Positions 11,442 through 22,814 are shown, counted from the first letter of the stretch. The stretch: DNA of 64,000 nt from Siphonodentalium dalli (GCA_032622095.1 CP136067.1:174380556-174444555), one strand, 5' to 3'. Made by a program: numbers and translations. Notes: generated by a model from the letters alone, not told the origin.

Positions 11442-11498
11442 GCCACGATCGTGGCTTCCCGCACGTTTCAATAGAGCCACGATCGTGGCTTCCCGCAC
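11442..11498. repeat. Two direct copies of a palindrome-bearing 23-mer
   Basis: GCCACGATCGTGGC, itself a perfect 14-bp palindrome, followed by TTCCCGCAC, occurs at 11442 and again at 11476, 34 bp apart. It is a small tandem duplication of a cruciform-prone site. Confidence 0.6.
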
Positions 11499-11815
11499 TA
11501 TACCAGTTAAGAACGTTGACACAAAATGTCAGCCCTCTTAATTCAGATTGTTTTGCTTCGGCAATCCGCTACGGCAATGGTATGCCGTGGCCCAGTTTGC
11601 TTCAGCAAATTGCTTCGGCAATGCTGATTGCCGTAGCCAATTATGAAGGCTGAAATGTCAACTGAGGGCATGGCATGTGCACAATAATACAAGTAGGCCT
11701 AGTTTTTTCCATCTGAATTCTTTTGTACGACATGTCACTCCGATAACCTATTTTATTATATGACTGTCATTATTTTCTCTAAATACCACCATTGTTTGGT
11801 GATGGTTTTTCGATA

Positions 11816-11846
11816 AATCGGATCACGATAGTATCGTGATCCGATT
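11816..11846. repeat. Perfect 14-bp hairpin
   Basis: AATCGGATCACGAT and ATCGTGATCCGATT are exact complements around a three-base loop. Function unknown; it may be a transposon remnant. Confidence 0.55.
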
Positions 11847-12078
11847 CCATATCATGCGTGTTTGAATCAGAACGAGGCTTCGGAAATGTTTTCAATTGAG
11901 AAATTTCTTCTTGAAATTGTTGTTGTGGATTAAATTGTTGTGATTCTTTCATTAAATTTGAATTCAACTTATCACCTTTTTCGCAATAAAAGTTCAGAGG
12001 TTGTTTGTAATAATTAAGTTCAATTGGTCATATAATAAACATATTATTACTACAGTGAAGTGATCTGAGTCTCCACAT

Positions 12079-12169
12079 CACGTCTCGTTGAGAAGGTGAG
12101 ACCACGGATCAGACTCGCAGCCTGCGGCAGCTCGTCTGATCCGTGATCTCACCTTCTCAACTCGGCGTG
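12079..12169. repeat. Long near-perfect hairpin
   Basis: The arms run from CACGTCTCGTTGAGAAGG to CCTTCTCAACTCGGCGTG, about 39 bp each with few mismatches, around a 13-bp loop CAGCCTGCGGCAG. Size and fold would suit a small foldback MITE. A miRNA-type precursor cannot be excluded, but the stem has almost none of the bulges usual in those. Confidence 0.6.
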
Positions 12170-13484
12170 ACTTCCAGTAGTGGTTGCGCAAAAGTGCGGG
12201 ATCAGCAATGGACCAACGCGATGAAAAGAAAATTTGCAACCACATGTACTTCACAACTTCCGATATGCGACAAAGATTGATGTACTTATTAAGAGGTTAC
12301 TGGCCGGTACTTACCACGGTCATACCAGCAGAACACACCGTTTATCATATTTTACCGCAGTGGGAGGGTCACTGCGTTATTGTTGCTCATTACAGGCGTT
12401 AAGCCTAAAACTTAAAAATTAGTTTGGTGCAGCCTGAATAAATTATGTAAATTTTCGCATGTTTTTCTCAGATTTTTTATCTATTATGCATGCGCATACT
12501 TTTAGTTTGTTGGTTTTAATATTTTCGCCGGTGTCTTTCAATGACAATATTTTGGATTAATAGTAACACAAATTCACGCTACTTAGTTCAGTCATGATAT
12601 TTAACATTCCAACAAAAGGTATGTGTTTTATATTTATAGTTTTAACTTTTATTTGTGTCATTAGACACTAACAAAGTAATTTAAAGGGGCATCTCCTGCC
12701 TGATCCAATTGTCGGGTTAAAATTATCACATCCAGTATTAGACTGAACGATTAATAGGCTCGTAAATGTCCAAATATTAAAATATCTCTGAATCCAAATA
12801 GTCTAATTTGTTGGACTACTATATCTCCAACAGTGACTTCATCTCAGGTAAGCAAAAAGCATTAAATTTCGTGCCCTGCTGAAGCCGAGGCTTGAACACA
12901 TCTGAACGGTCCTACTAAACAACGAACACAAACGAACACAAACGAACATAAACGAACACAGGTCTAAAAAGCAGAATAGAAGGGTGAAATTTGGTTTGTG
13001 GGTGCGTGTGGGTCCATTCTATGTGTATGTGGTGTTATTTCCAACTTTGAAGACTTATTTTTCGAGTTATTAGCATTATTTGAATGCAAAACTACTAAAA
13101 CAACGAACACAAACGAACATAAGATTAGCCGTATTGCAAAGGTGTTAATAAAGGCGTTAATTAACTACCGCCTTCTCTATGGCTTATACTCTGTCTCTTT
13201 GTCACTGAGTTATTTTGTCTTATTATGACTTCGGATAACTTCCCTCATCCATTATCTGGGCTTGGGACCAGCAGTCTTCAGAGAAGTCAAGCGGATTTAA
13301 GTTTTTTTTATACACAGACACATACATACATATACCGGTATATCAGCGGAACAATGGGCAGAGCTTGTTCTCCTTGAAGTCAGTGGATGGAAATGGCTCC
13401 AGCAAAATGTTGCATCATTTAAATCAAGTAATGCACTTAATTGGTATGAATCCAAGAAGACTATATGCTATTGTATATTTGCAT

Positions 13485-14027
13485 CTATATGCTAACTTTC
13501 TGTCGTTTATTGGTGATCGTCTTGGTTTTTGATGTCTTCACTCTTTTTTTTCCAGGATTTTTTGCGAGAGCGGTAGTTTTGGGTAGGCCTATAGTTAATT
13601 GTCCGTCAGTTGAAGTTTGGAATTTGGAATTGTCATTCACAAAATGTCCAACATTTCGGAATTGTTGAATTTTGTTTTCTAGCATTGAAAACTTTCGTCT
13701 TTAGTCGTACCATAAATGATGTCAGGTATCGTCTGTTGTATTTGTCAATTATGTCTGTCTGTATTTCGTCATAAATGATTTCGTTTTCTATTGTCACCAA
13801 GGCGCTCTCGCTATTGAATACTTTTCCAACTATCTTATTGACAGTTTGATCACTGTCTGTTTACTTAAATTACGATTGAGATTTTCCTTAAGATGCCTGG
13901 TACATAGCGTATGCGTGGATCCAGGAAAGCAAGCAGAAATAGCATTTACCAAAGCATAAAAATATATATTACCAAAAATATATATAGTCATCTCCGAGAC
14001 TGACACCAATGACTCACTCACATTCAC
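13485..14027 (-). pseudogene. Broken MULE transposase fragment
   Basis: The minus strand encodes ALVNAISACFPGST then HTLCTRHLKENLNRNLS, a context like the MULE transposase core where F-P-x-x-x-x-x-L-C-x-x-H-L-x-x-N is typical. A frame change follows, then a lysine-rich tail including KKRVKTSKTKTITNK (about 13500-13560). Frameshifts mark it as dead. The same lysine-rich tail appears on the opposite strand at about 15000-15050. Confidence 0.5.
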
Positions 14028-14592
14028 TCAAATGTTTTGTTAGCTATGCATTAAAACGCCGATGTTTCCCGTGTTTTTATTGCCATCAGTGACAAAACTG
14101 ACAATCACCCTTGCAGTAAAAACAACTCAGAGATGTTATTATTTCTATTTTCGACTTATTAAATGCTAAAAATGGTAGTCACCAGAAATTAGTGCTTGGT
14201 ATATAGCGTATACATATACAGCGCCAGTGATAAAATCCAATTAATCACAAATTCACAATGTCGCTCTACTCCATTGTGTGATGTTTGATGGCATCGCTGT
14301 GTTATTTAAGTAAGCAGTTTATAATGAGAAGACACCTGAGTCGTCGGCTTTCGCTGTGGTATTACGGGGTATTAGTTGGTTTCCCTGTGGTATTACAGTA
14401 ATCAGTGGTTAATGAAACGACGAAGACGCGTTGATCAAAGCAATTAACGGCTGTTTTCCATTTTCGACACATACTCTATGCACACTTCATTTGAAAAAAA
14501 TCCTATGTTTAAAATGTGCAAAAAAGAAAGCAAATAGCGAGTTAATGAAGTAATGACAAGACTATTTTCTAAAGACAATGGTTTATTGACGA

Positions 14593-15054
14593 TTGCCGAC
14601 AGCGACGCTTACAAAGGTATTTGAACCAAGACAAAAATGCATCACAGTCATAACTAAACATTGGACAAATAACAACTGTGAGAGTCTCAATAACATAATA
14701 AAATTAGAGAACGAATGGAAGGTGCTAAAGCTACAAGACTTGACTGACAGACTACAAGACATAGTGATGGACCAGCACAGAGATGTTAGAAGTGCTTTGT
14801 ATATACGGTGCTGGCAGCTTCATGCTTGCACCCACTGCAAAGTCACTTTGTGTTCGCCATGAGACATGGGTACATTTAACAACTGACCAACGTGACCGAC
14901 GTTTGCGCCGACTATAAAACTTTGTGTTTGACAGTACATCAACACAAACTTCAACGGACAGGCGGTTGACTATACCTAAGACAGCCGCTATAGCCAAAAA
15001 AACAGGGGGAAAAAAGAGAGTAAAAACATCAAAAACAAGAACGATTTCAAACAA
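14593..15054 (+). pseudogene. Second broken MULE transposase fragment, opposite strand
   Basis: Encodes HWTNNNCESLNNIIK then LENEWKVLKLQDLTDRLQDI, resembling the distal part of MULE transposases (T-N-N-x-E-S-x-N). After a frame change comes KKRVKTSKTRTISNK, nearly the same tail found on the minus strand at about 13500-13560. The two fragments are thus mirrored pieces of one ancestral gene, which suggests an internal inverted duplication in the element. Confidence 0.5.
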
Positions 15055-15666
15055 ACTTGAGAATGTGACGTAAGTGCACTAGCCATTGGTGTACCTTTAT
15101 TTATTTTTTTGGCAATTTTTTTTACAAGGTGTTTGTGTTTGGTAGTGTTTTGGCTCAGATTGTCAGTGGCTTCAGGCACTGTGCGTGGTGTTATGTAACT
15201 ACAATGGAGAGTAACTAATGTACTGTGCAGATAGCTTATACTGTCAATTAGGTTCAAAACAGGAGAAACACAAGGAACCTCAAGGAAATGTTAAATACTT
15301 GTGATGAATAAGCAAAAACATATGTTTAAATCAGCCTGACTTATAGTCTGCTGGTCCAAAGCCCAGATAAAGGATGGTGGCAGTTAGTGTTCACGAGATA
15401 TTGTGTCTAATTGTATTTTACAGCCCGTCGCCTTACTGCTTGGTATTTACGCTATATACCAAGCAGCAATTACCAAGCAGTAATATCGGTCGGCTTAGTT
15501 GTAACTTGTTAGTGGTTTATAGGTCGAATATATATATAATATTAAATAAAACAACCCTTACACTGTCTATACAACCTTCTATGACCTTATATTTTCATTA
15601 TTTGTCTACTGATTGGTATATAGTGGGACTCAATTAACAAGGAGACAGAGTAAGCCGTAGTTAATT

Positions 15667-16127
15667 CAGCCCTTGGAATTAGCCTAGGCAATAGGCAATG
15701 CCTAGGTAAAAGCAGAGGCAAAATCGGTTTGCCTAGGCAATTATATTTCCTAGATAAAACAAGTTCATTGGGTTACTAAAATTGATTTGTGTCTGTCAGA
15801 AATAGAACCTCTTTAGCCAAAATGACTTCCTTTAATCACTCTACATATATTTTCCTATAATTGTTTCCATGGCACTGGGCCATTAACTAGATACCCGGTA
15901 TAAGGACACTTATTTTGGAGATGATTTGTGGAATTGTACATATATGTTGAGCAGTGCCAGTGGCCTGGAAATAATGTTCCCCAAAATAACTAAGCATTTC
16001 AGGTTATTATTGAATCATATTGATTTGAGATGGCAATATTTTTAAAAAATCTGTTTTTGCCTAGGCCGATTTCTTTCACCTAGGCAAATATATTGCCTAG
16101 GCAAATTTTCCTTAATTCCCAAGGCTG
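15667..16127. mobile_element. 461-bp MITE nested in the MULE element
   Basis: The ends CAGCCCTTGGAATTA and TAATTCCCAAGGCTG are inverted copies, flanked by AGTTAATT and TTAATTAA, which share TTAATT. The interior repeats the palindrome TTGCCTAGGCAA and relatives at least four times near both ends. It is non-coding and probably hAT-like from its CAG termini; the superfamily is uncertain. Confidence 0.55.
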
Positions 16128-16528
16128 TTAATTAACACCTGCATGATAGCCTTTGCACTGCCGCTAATCTTATGTTCGTTTCGACGTTTGTGTTTGTTGT
16201 TTAGTAGCTTTGTATTCAAATAATACTAACTCAAAAATTAAGTCATCAAAGTTGGAAATAACACCACATACACATAGAATGGACCCACGCGCACCCACAA
16301 ACCAAATTTCAGCCTTCTATTCCGCTTTTTATACCTGTGTTTGTTTGTGTTCGTTGTTTAGTAGGACCCCATCTGAATGCGAAAGTAGCTGCTGCAAATT
16401 GCAATGCCATAGTTTTATTCCGTGATTTTATAAGGTAATGTTTAGTTCATTTAATTAATATTATATTCAGTTATTCCTAGGACTGTGGAACAATCACAGT
16501 GTACTTTGGACTTGTAAATTGTATCAAC

Positions 16529-16735
16529 CTTTCGAAGAGACATCCGAAGTTGTTCGTGTTCATGAGTGTAAATGATGTCTTTAAAATCATCTGGTCTCTC
16601 TTTTGCGAAGAGAAAACATGAAGTTGTGACCGATCTTCCATTTGGTGTGTGTGGACGAAGAAAAGTGTCGACTAAAACAGGAGATTTAAGACATTGTTTG
16701 TGAGAAAACTTCAAGATCGACCTCAAAGACGCCAT
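16529..16735 (-). CDS. Acyl-CoA dehydrogenase, exon 1 (start of gene)
   Basis: Start of a mitochondrial acyl-CoA dehydrogenase, an FAD enzyme that makes the first double bond in beta-oxidation of acyl-CoA esters and passes electrons to ETF. Exon 1 gives residues 1-69. MASLRSILKFSHKQCLKS is rich in basic and hydroxyl residues without acids, as in mitochondrial presequences; YTHEHEQLRMSLRK then leads into the catalytic domain in exon 2. The donor is AAG|GTTGAT, phase 0. An upstream in-frame ATG at 16897 exists, but its extension lacks presequence character and runs through the presumed promoter, so 16735 is preferred. Five exons totalling 733 bp are joined in frame in the order 16735-16529, 5771-5651, 4133-4004, 2904-2798, 2229-2062. 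They resemble the acdh-6/'probable acyl-CoA dehydrogenase 6' group more than ACADM or ACADS. The paralogue name is inferred, not established. Confidence 0.9.
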
Positions 16736-17049
16736 TTTGATTGGGTAGCCGATAAAACACGTGACATCACACCGATTTATAGGTGTGTTAATCTGCCCTG
16801 ACAGTTGCAACGATAGCCTATCCATGTGATAAAGTCGACGCACCCATTTGCGTAACTGAATATTAACCAGAAGCTGGCTAATCACTCTCCAGTCCAATTC
16901 CTAAAATGAAAATATGACAGTCCACATTTACCGCCGCATTTGGCCTCTTTTTTTTTTAAACCGGAAGGTCACGGTGGGCGTGTTTAAATCAGTGTAATAT
17001 TTTTTTTATCTGCGGTCGGGGAAATTTTAAAAGGTGTTAAATACACAAA
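16736..17049. promoter_or_regulatory. Bidirectional promoter between acyl-CoA dehydrogenase and IAH1
   Basis: 314 bp separate the two start codons. Visible words: CCAAT (minus strand, about 16738-16743) beside the dehydrogenase start; an E-box CACGTGAC at 16758; an ETS-like ACCGGAAG at 16960-16967 overlapping a nuclear-receptor half-site AGGTCA at 16966-16971; and GGGCGTG, a KLF/Sp-type word, at about 16977. There is no convincing TATA box. ETS, CCAAT and GC-type sites without TATA are common in divergent metazoan promoters. The transcription starts are not visible. Confidence 0.6.
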
Positions 17050-17106
17050 ATGTCACAGATAAAACAAGTTGCAAAAGTTATTCTTTTCGGTGATTCCCTC
17101 ACCCAG
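17050..17106 (+). CDS. IAH1: IAH1-like GDSL esterase, exon 1
   Basis: Start of a complete six-exon gene for an isoamyl acetate-hydrolysing esterase 1 homologue, an SGNH/GDSL hydrolase of short esters, probably cytosolic since no signal peptide is seen. Exon 1 is MSQIKQVAKVILFGDSLTQ, with block I GDS and nucleophile S16. The donor is CAG|GTATAA, phase 0. The six exons total 720 bp, giving 239 residues, close to about 248 in human IAH1. The other blocks are NRGYSGYN (44-51, oxyanion glycine), GANDS (79-83, N81) and NDGLHLS (D190 and H193 of the triad). Intron 1 is about 16 kb and full of repeats. The gene is divergently paired with the acyl-CoA dehydrogenase. Confidence 0.93.
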
Positions 17107-17159
17107 GTATAAAGTGAAAAATGTTGGTCACCTCAGAAAATAAGTTCACCTATGTTCGA

Positions 17160-17600
17160 CCTACTCATTATGCTACTTATTTATGTGGGCAGTAGCCTCT
17201 ATACGGGCGCCTGTGGCGCATAAGATACTATGGGTGGCGGGATGGGGTGGTGGTGGGATCTCATTATGCTACTTATTTATGTGGGCAGTAGCCTCTATAC
17301 GGGCGCCTGTGGCGCATAAGATAATATGGGTGGCGGGATGGGGTGGTGGTGGGATCTCATTATGCTACTTATTTATGTGGGCAGTAGCCTCTATACGGGC
17401 GCCTGTGGCGCATAAGATACTATGGGTGGCGGGATGGGGTGGTGGGTGGGATCTCATTATGCTACTTATTTATGTGGGCAGTAGCCTCTATACGGGCGCC
17501 TGTGACGCATAATATACTATGGTGGCGGGCTGGGGTGGTGGGTGGGATCTCATTATGCTACTTATTTATGTGGGCAGTAGCCTCTATACTAGTTTTCCTA
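17160..17600. repeat. 96-bp tandem repeat, about 4.3 copies
   Basis: A unit containing TATGTGGGCAGTAGCCTC and GGGCGCCTGTGGCGCATAA repeats at about 17183, 17279, 17375 and 17472, with a partial fifth copy. Copies are nearly identical, so expansion is recent. The 96-bp period is a multiple of three, which creates a spurious 109-residue repetitive frame. Confidence 0.9.
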
Positions 17601-17647
17601 GTAAAAAAGGTGTAGTCAAATGTTCAGTGACAACACGATCCAAAGAC

Positions 17648-19500
17648 GGGTACTGCGTTATGCAGAAGGTCCCTAGATTTGCGTAGGTCTCCGTAGATCA
17701 CTCAATTCGCGTAGGTCCCCGCAGTAATGCAATATATAGTAGGTCTACATGATTTATTGACTGATAAAATGGATTGATACAACTAAATGATCATGTTAGA
17801 TGTTACTTTGCATATTTTTTTTATAATTAATTTCCCAAATATGATGGGTTTGTTTGCTAAGTGATACTTAGACTAGAGGATGAAGCCCAACTAAAATTAC
17901 GTGATTTCTGATCGGGAAAATAAGAGGATTATCTTGCTGGCTTCGGGATAAGATATTAACTGGAGGATAACTGATTGTATTTTGCATTGATTTGTGTGGC
18001 TTTTGGAGCAGAAAATAAGAGGATTATCAGATTTCTCGATTCATCACTATAGGTGAGTGGGCATGGATGCGTTAGCTAGGAGAATTTGATAATTTTCATA
18101 GTTTATTGAATATCAAAACATGCAACAAAACGTTTATAACATAATATGTAAATGACAGCATAAAAAAATGAAGCACAAGCAATGGTATAAAAAAAAAATA
18201 TTTTTCATGGTACATGTACAAGGTAAGTTATATTTATTTATTTTCTTGATATGGGATGTGATATTTTAGATTGCCTGTAGATAGCATTATGATTACCCGC
18301 CGATCATTGGGATTTTTGGAATGGATGATGTTTTCGCTGTACAATTTCGTCGCCGAACTTCAGTCGATTTCTGGTTCCATATATCAATACTACATTATTT
18401 CCACAATTACACCGATTGAAGATGGTTTACAACTTAAATTAAATTGATATCAATACTGATCGAGAATACTAATTAAGTATACTAAATAATTCACAATAAT
18501 AAAATGGGAAAACGAATTAATATAGTATCCGCCATCCTACTCAATATCTCATTTAAATATACACCAACACCGATCCGATGGTAACTTTGAATAATTAATT
18601 TTTATTGGAGTTGTTGAGACTGTATATGACATGTTATTAAAATAAAAGTATTACAAATGGTGGTAGTAATATACCAATACAGAACGCTATAATTTGTTAA
18701 TTAGAATTAAAATTAATGGAATTAGTTGATAATTAGTCACAACCCTATCACAACAGACATTGCCGAAATGAATCTTCAAAGAGGACAGATCCTTTTCGCA
18801 AAGAAAACACCCAGTCTCGCAAACAATTTGATTAATGGTCACCCATGTACGGTAGTTGGGCTGTCTAAACTTACCATTCAGTTAAATAAGTTATGTTTAG
18901 TAACGTACTGATCACTTCAATGTCAGTCCTAACTTAAAAAATTGAATCTTAACATAACTTAATGAACTGGATGGTAAACCTTATTTTTTTTTTCATCTAA
19001 GCTAACCTTATTTTTTTTTCATCTAAGCTAAACAAAATATATAATTAGATATTTAATTTACAAAAAACAACGAAATATCATATACAATGTTCACGAATTG
19101 ATAATATTAGGCATTACTTATTCTATAAAGCATGCACTCTTGCATTACTACGGGAACCTAAATAAATGCAAAAATATATCAGTTATCCTCCAGTTAATAT
19201 CTTATCCCGAAGCCAGCAAGATAATCCTCTTATTTTCCCGATCAGAAATCACGTAAATTTAGTTAGGCTTCATCCTCTAGTCTAAGTATCACTAAGCAAA
19301 CAAACCCATCAGATTTGGGAAATTAATTATAAAAAAATATGCAAAGTAACATTTAACATGATCATTTAGTGGTATCATTCCATTTTATCAGGCAATAAAT
19401 CATGTAGACCTACTATATATTGCATTACTGCAGGGAGGACCTACGCGAATTGAGTGACCTACGGAGACCTACGCAAATCTAGGGACCTACTGCATAACCG
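17648..19500. mobile_element. Long-TIR DNA transposon, non-autonomous, 9-bp target duplication
   Basis: About 350 bp at the left (17648-18000) is mirrored at the right (about 19165-19500), including GGATGAAGCC / GGCTTCATCC and CCCGATCAGAAATCACG. The flanks are TCCAAAGAC at 17639-17647 and 19501-19509, a perfect 9-bp duplication. Long TIRs with 9 bp fit Mutator-like elements. The 1.1-kb interior has no transposase. The outer 10-20 bp of the two ends differ slightly, so the exact terminus is uncertain by a few bases. Confidence 0.75.
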
Positions 19501-19958
19501 TCCAAAGACAGCCCCCTTGGTCATCTTGAGTATATGAAGCAGTTGTTCCACAAAAATTAGTCAGACATAGAAGAAAATCTTCAAATTATAACTAGATTTT
19601 GCTGCAACATTCACTGCCGACACGGGTTGTCATGAATTAACGCACTGGCCAGTTGACCCACCTACAGTACAAATGAAGATGAAACATGTACAGCCTCATT
19701 TTGCTCAGTCCTCACATTTTGCTGCAAATCTCCGACATTGGAATCGGCATGTCTATAAACACATAGGATTTATTAAATATTCAATACACATAGCTGTATC
19801 CGAGCACGCATCCACATTAGATTAGTATGCATAATCGAATCGAATATAAAATCAAACCACAGTTAGTCCAAAAATATGGTTTTAATAAAATTTATAAATT
19901 TGATTAAAACCTTATTTTTGGGACTTTTATGTCCAGTAACTGTGATCAAACATAATAA

Positions 19959-21105
19959 TATTACTCTTGTGTGCCAAATAATAGTACAGGGCGGATCATA
20001 GTACAGGGCGGAAAATGGGGACAAAATTAATAATAGTACAAGGCGGAATAATAGTACAGGGCGGAAAATGGGGACAAAATTAATAATAGTACAATGCGGA
20101 ATAATAGTACAGGGTGATAAGGCCGGGGTTTTCCCCTGAGTATTGTCACACTCGTACTGAGATTTCTAGTGTACTATTATCTCTATCATTTCATTCAAAT
20201 CAATTTTTCGTAGTACCAATATGAATTTGGATATTTCATGTCATAGTCGTTTCAATGTCCAAGTATGATCCTACAGTGAATGAATTGAAATATCATACAC
20301 TAATTTCAGCGTCAATCTGACATTATAATTTACACCTTGTCCTATGTCACCATTGCAGAGTTGTGAATTTTGGGGAAGTTTGGGACTCCCAGTTTTGCAT
20401 ACTGCCCAGTTTGTTATTTCTGCTCGCGACTGTACATATACAGCGCGCGCGACAGTCTGCAGACCACGTGGGAATTAAGACACCGGGAAGAGAGGTGTTT
20501 AAATTGTAAAATCACCAAAGCGGTAATTGGGTCATGGAGGCAACTTTTAACACGCTGTGTCTTTTTATTGGAATTAGAAAAAGTCATGCGTTACTAATTT
20601 GAATTATGTGCTATCATTTCGTAATTCCAATGTTAAACACAAATTATTAACTGCACCCGCAAGGAGCCCTGAACCAGTGACGCCATGCTTTATATCATCA
20701 CTAAAAGTAGAACGTTCCATTGCGTCATTGGGGTAACTGGTTAGCGAGTCAGCGACTGTTGCGAACCACGTGGTTCCCATCATAGTACATTCAACAATCA
20801 TTACCGAGTCACCAGAGATATGTGGGCTAAACAAAAGTAGACTCATCCGCTGTTTTGTTGGAACATGACGCAAGCGTTCTTCCACGTGTCCATATATTTA
20901 CAACCGACCGACTGTCCCGCGAATATACACGTTTGATGAAGAAGAAAAAAACGATAAACTGATTAGTTTGCCGAGTTCTTCGTGGACAGATCCATTGATT
21001 TTTAATAATCATACAGGTGCGAATAAGGATCGTACAGGGCTGATTTTTTATTGAAAATTAATAATCGTACATGTACGATTATTTGGCACACGAGAGTAAC
21101 ATTGG
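19959..21105. mobile_element. TIR element with GTACAGGG-rich ends
   Basis: The left end TTACTCTTGTGTGCCAAA is mirrored by TTTGGCACACGAGAGTAA at the right, and both are followed inward by AATAATAGTACA or AATAATCGTACA words. At 19978-20116 a short unit (AATAGTACAGGGCGGA) is repeated about seven times, in part as a 60-bp higher repeat with GGGGACAAAATT. The interior around 20340-20900 has no recognisable gene. No clear target duplication was seen. Confidence 0.5.
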
Positions 21106-21160
21106 ATTAGACAAGAAGACCATTTCTAAGGGTAGAGACACTGTACTGGAGTGGACAATT

Positions 21161-21972
21161 CTCTGCAATAATCCCTGGGGTATCCAGACCAAATAATCCC
21201 TGGGGTATCCAGACCAAATAATCCCTGGGGTATCCAGACCAAATAATCCCGGGGGTATCCAGACCAAATAATCCCGGGGGTATCCAGACCAAATAATCCC
21301 GGGGGTATCCAGACCAAATAATCCCGGGGGTATCCAGACCAAATAATCCCGGGGGTATCCAGACCAAATAATCCCGGGGGTATCCAGACCAAATAATCCC
21401 GGGGGTATCCAGACCAAATAATCCCGGGGGTATCCAGACCAAATAATCCCGGGGGTATCCAGACCAAATAATCCCGGGGGTATCCAGACCAACTAATCCC
21501 GGGGGTATCCAGACCAAATAATCCCGGGGGTATCCAGACCAAATAATCCCGGGGGTATCCAGACCAAATAATCCCGGTGGGTATCCAGACCAAATTATCC
21601 CGGGGGTATCCAGACCAAATAATCCCGGGGGTATCCAGACCAAATAATCCCGGGGGTATCCAGACCAAATAATCCCGGGGTATCCAGACCAAATAATCCC
21701 GGGGGTATCCAGACCAAATAATCCCGGGGGTATCCAGACCAAATAATCCCGGGGGTATCCAGACCAAATAATCCCTGGGGTATCCAGACCAAATAATCCC
21801 GGGGGTATCCAGACCAAATAATCCCTGGGGTATCCAGACCAAATAATCCCGGGGGTATCCAGACCAAATAATCCCGGGGGTATCCAGACCAAATAATCCC
21901 GGGGGTATCCAGACCAAATAATCCCGGGGGTATCCAGACGAAATAATCCCGGGGGTATCCAGACCAAATAAT
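21161..21972. repeat. 25-bp satellite, about 32 copies
   Basis: The unit AATAATCCCGGGGGTATCC followed by AGACCA repeats head to tail with few changes; some copies are 24 bp (CCCTGGGG) or carry an extra G. Because 25 is not a multiple of three, three units (75 bp) recreate the frame, and long repetitive frames appear on the minus strand in all phases. They are not genes. Confidence 0.95.
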
Positions 21973-22814
21973 CTCAATCGATCAGTTTAGTGTTTAATCA
22001 TTTAATTGTTCTGGTTTTTCGTTCTAGAGTTACAATTACCGGTTACAATTACCGGTAGTTTAATTTCCAAATGATGCAATCAGTATGGATGGAAATTTTG
22101 GCAATACATGTAATAGTTGAATGCCGCATTCTTTAACTTCAGATTTCAGCTGGCCATTATGCATGGAACTTTGTAGATTTGAGTGTGTCAAACACTATCA
22201 TTTATATAATACGCATGTTCTGCACTACAAAACTATACGTGGGTTCTTAAACCATCTGATGTCAATTTTTTTGTATACATACATGTATATATGTTCCAGA
22301 ATTGAACGTGTTTTAAAAGATATACTGCTGAAATTGTGAGCAAAATGAGCACAGCTATAACCTCTGCAGTCAGATCAGTTCCTAAGGTGTTCATTTTGGG
22401 CTCATCATCTGTCCAGGTACACACCCTTAAGTATTCATTGGTTAAGTCCTGATTAAAATGATAGTATCTGTTCAAGATGAATTAGTGGATATTCCATTAT
22501 TCAGGGTACTAAGTTATCCTGGGTCACAAACTGTTATTTTGATACCCATGTTTGCTGAAACCAGCATTTTGTTTTGTTACCAAGGTTGTAGGTCCCTGTA
22601 AAACTATTCCAGTACACGATTCAGAATCTTTCATCTGATTCGATTTTATTCAAAATCAGCATTACTTCAACAGACCACTGATTATGCAAAATTTCATATA
22701 CATTGTACATGTCAAACTTCGACTGCATGAATGAGATTGCATATACTTCTTCATTATTGCTTCTGATAATATTTCATTATTGTATTGCAGAGAATGCTGA
22801 AAAGCATGCACACT
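21973..22814. other. IAH1 intron 1, nothing recognised
   Basis: AT-rich intronic sequence after the satellite, with a duplicated TTACAATTACCGG word near 22030. No exon or element boundary supported. Confidence 0.45.

Larger units (their letters stand above)
12907..16369. mobile_element. Mutator-like (MULE) element with long TIRs and 8-bp target duplication
   Basis: Terminal inverted repeats of about 240 bp start GGTCCTACTAAACAACG on the left and close with the complement at 16361-16368. Both arms continue through an AACGAACACAAA-rich tract and the shared phrase GGTGTTATTTCCAACTTTG. CATCTGAA flanks both sides (12899-12906 and 16370-16377), an 8-bp duplication. Long TIRs with an 8-9 bp duplication fit Mutator-like elements, and two transposase-like pieces inside agree. 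A separate 461-bp element is nested at 15667-16127. The whole unit sits in intron 1 of the dehydrogenase, just upstream of exon 1 on the genomic map. Confidence 0.7.

Noticed and set aside
16736-16897. N-terminal extension of acyl-CoA dehydrogenase exon 1 to an ATG at 16897
   Set aside because: The extension lacks presequence character, crosses the E-box and CCAAT words, and the ATG at 16735 opens a typical mitochondrial leader.
17183-17512. 109-residue frame with three near-identical 32-residue repeats
   Set aside because: Product of the 96-bp tandem repeat in IAH1 intron 1, with no start context or splice support.
21161-21972. Regularly repeated units resembling a CRISPR array
   Set aside because: The units are contiguous with no unique spacers, and the surrounding DNA is a eukaryotic intron.
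21079-21977. Long minus-strand reading frames (137-286 residues) in several phases with a 25-residue period
   Set aside because: They are translations of the 25-bp satellite. All phases stay open because the unit lacks stops in that direction.
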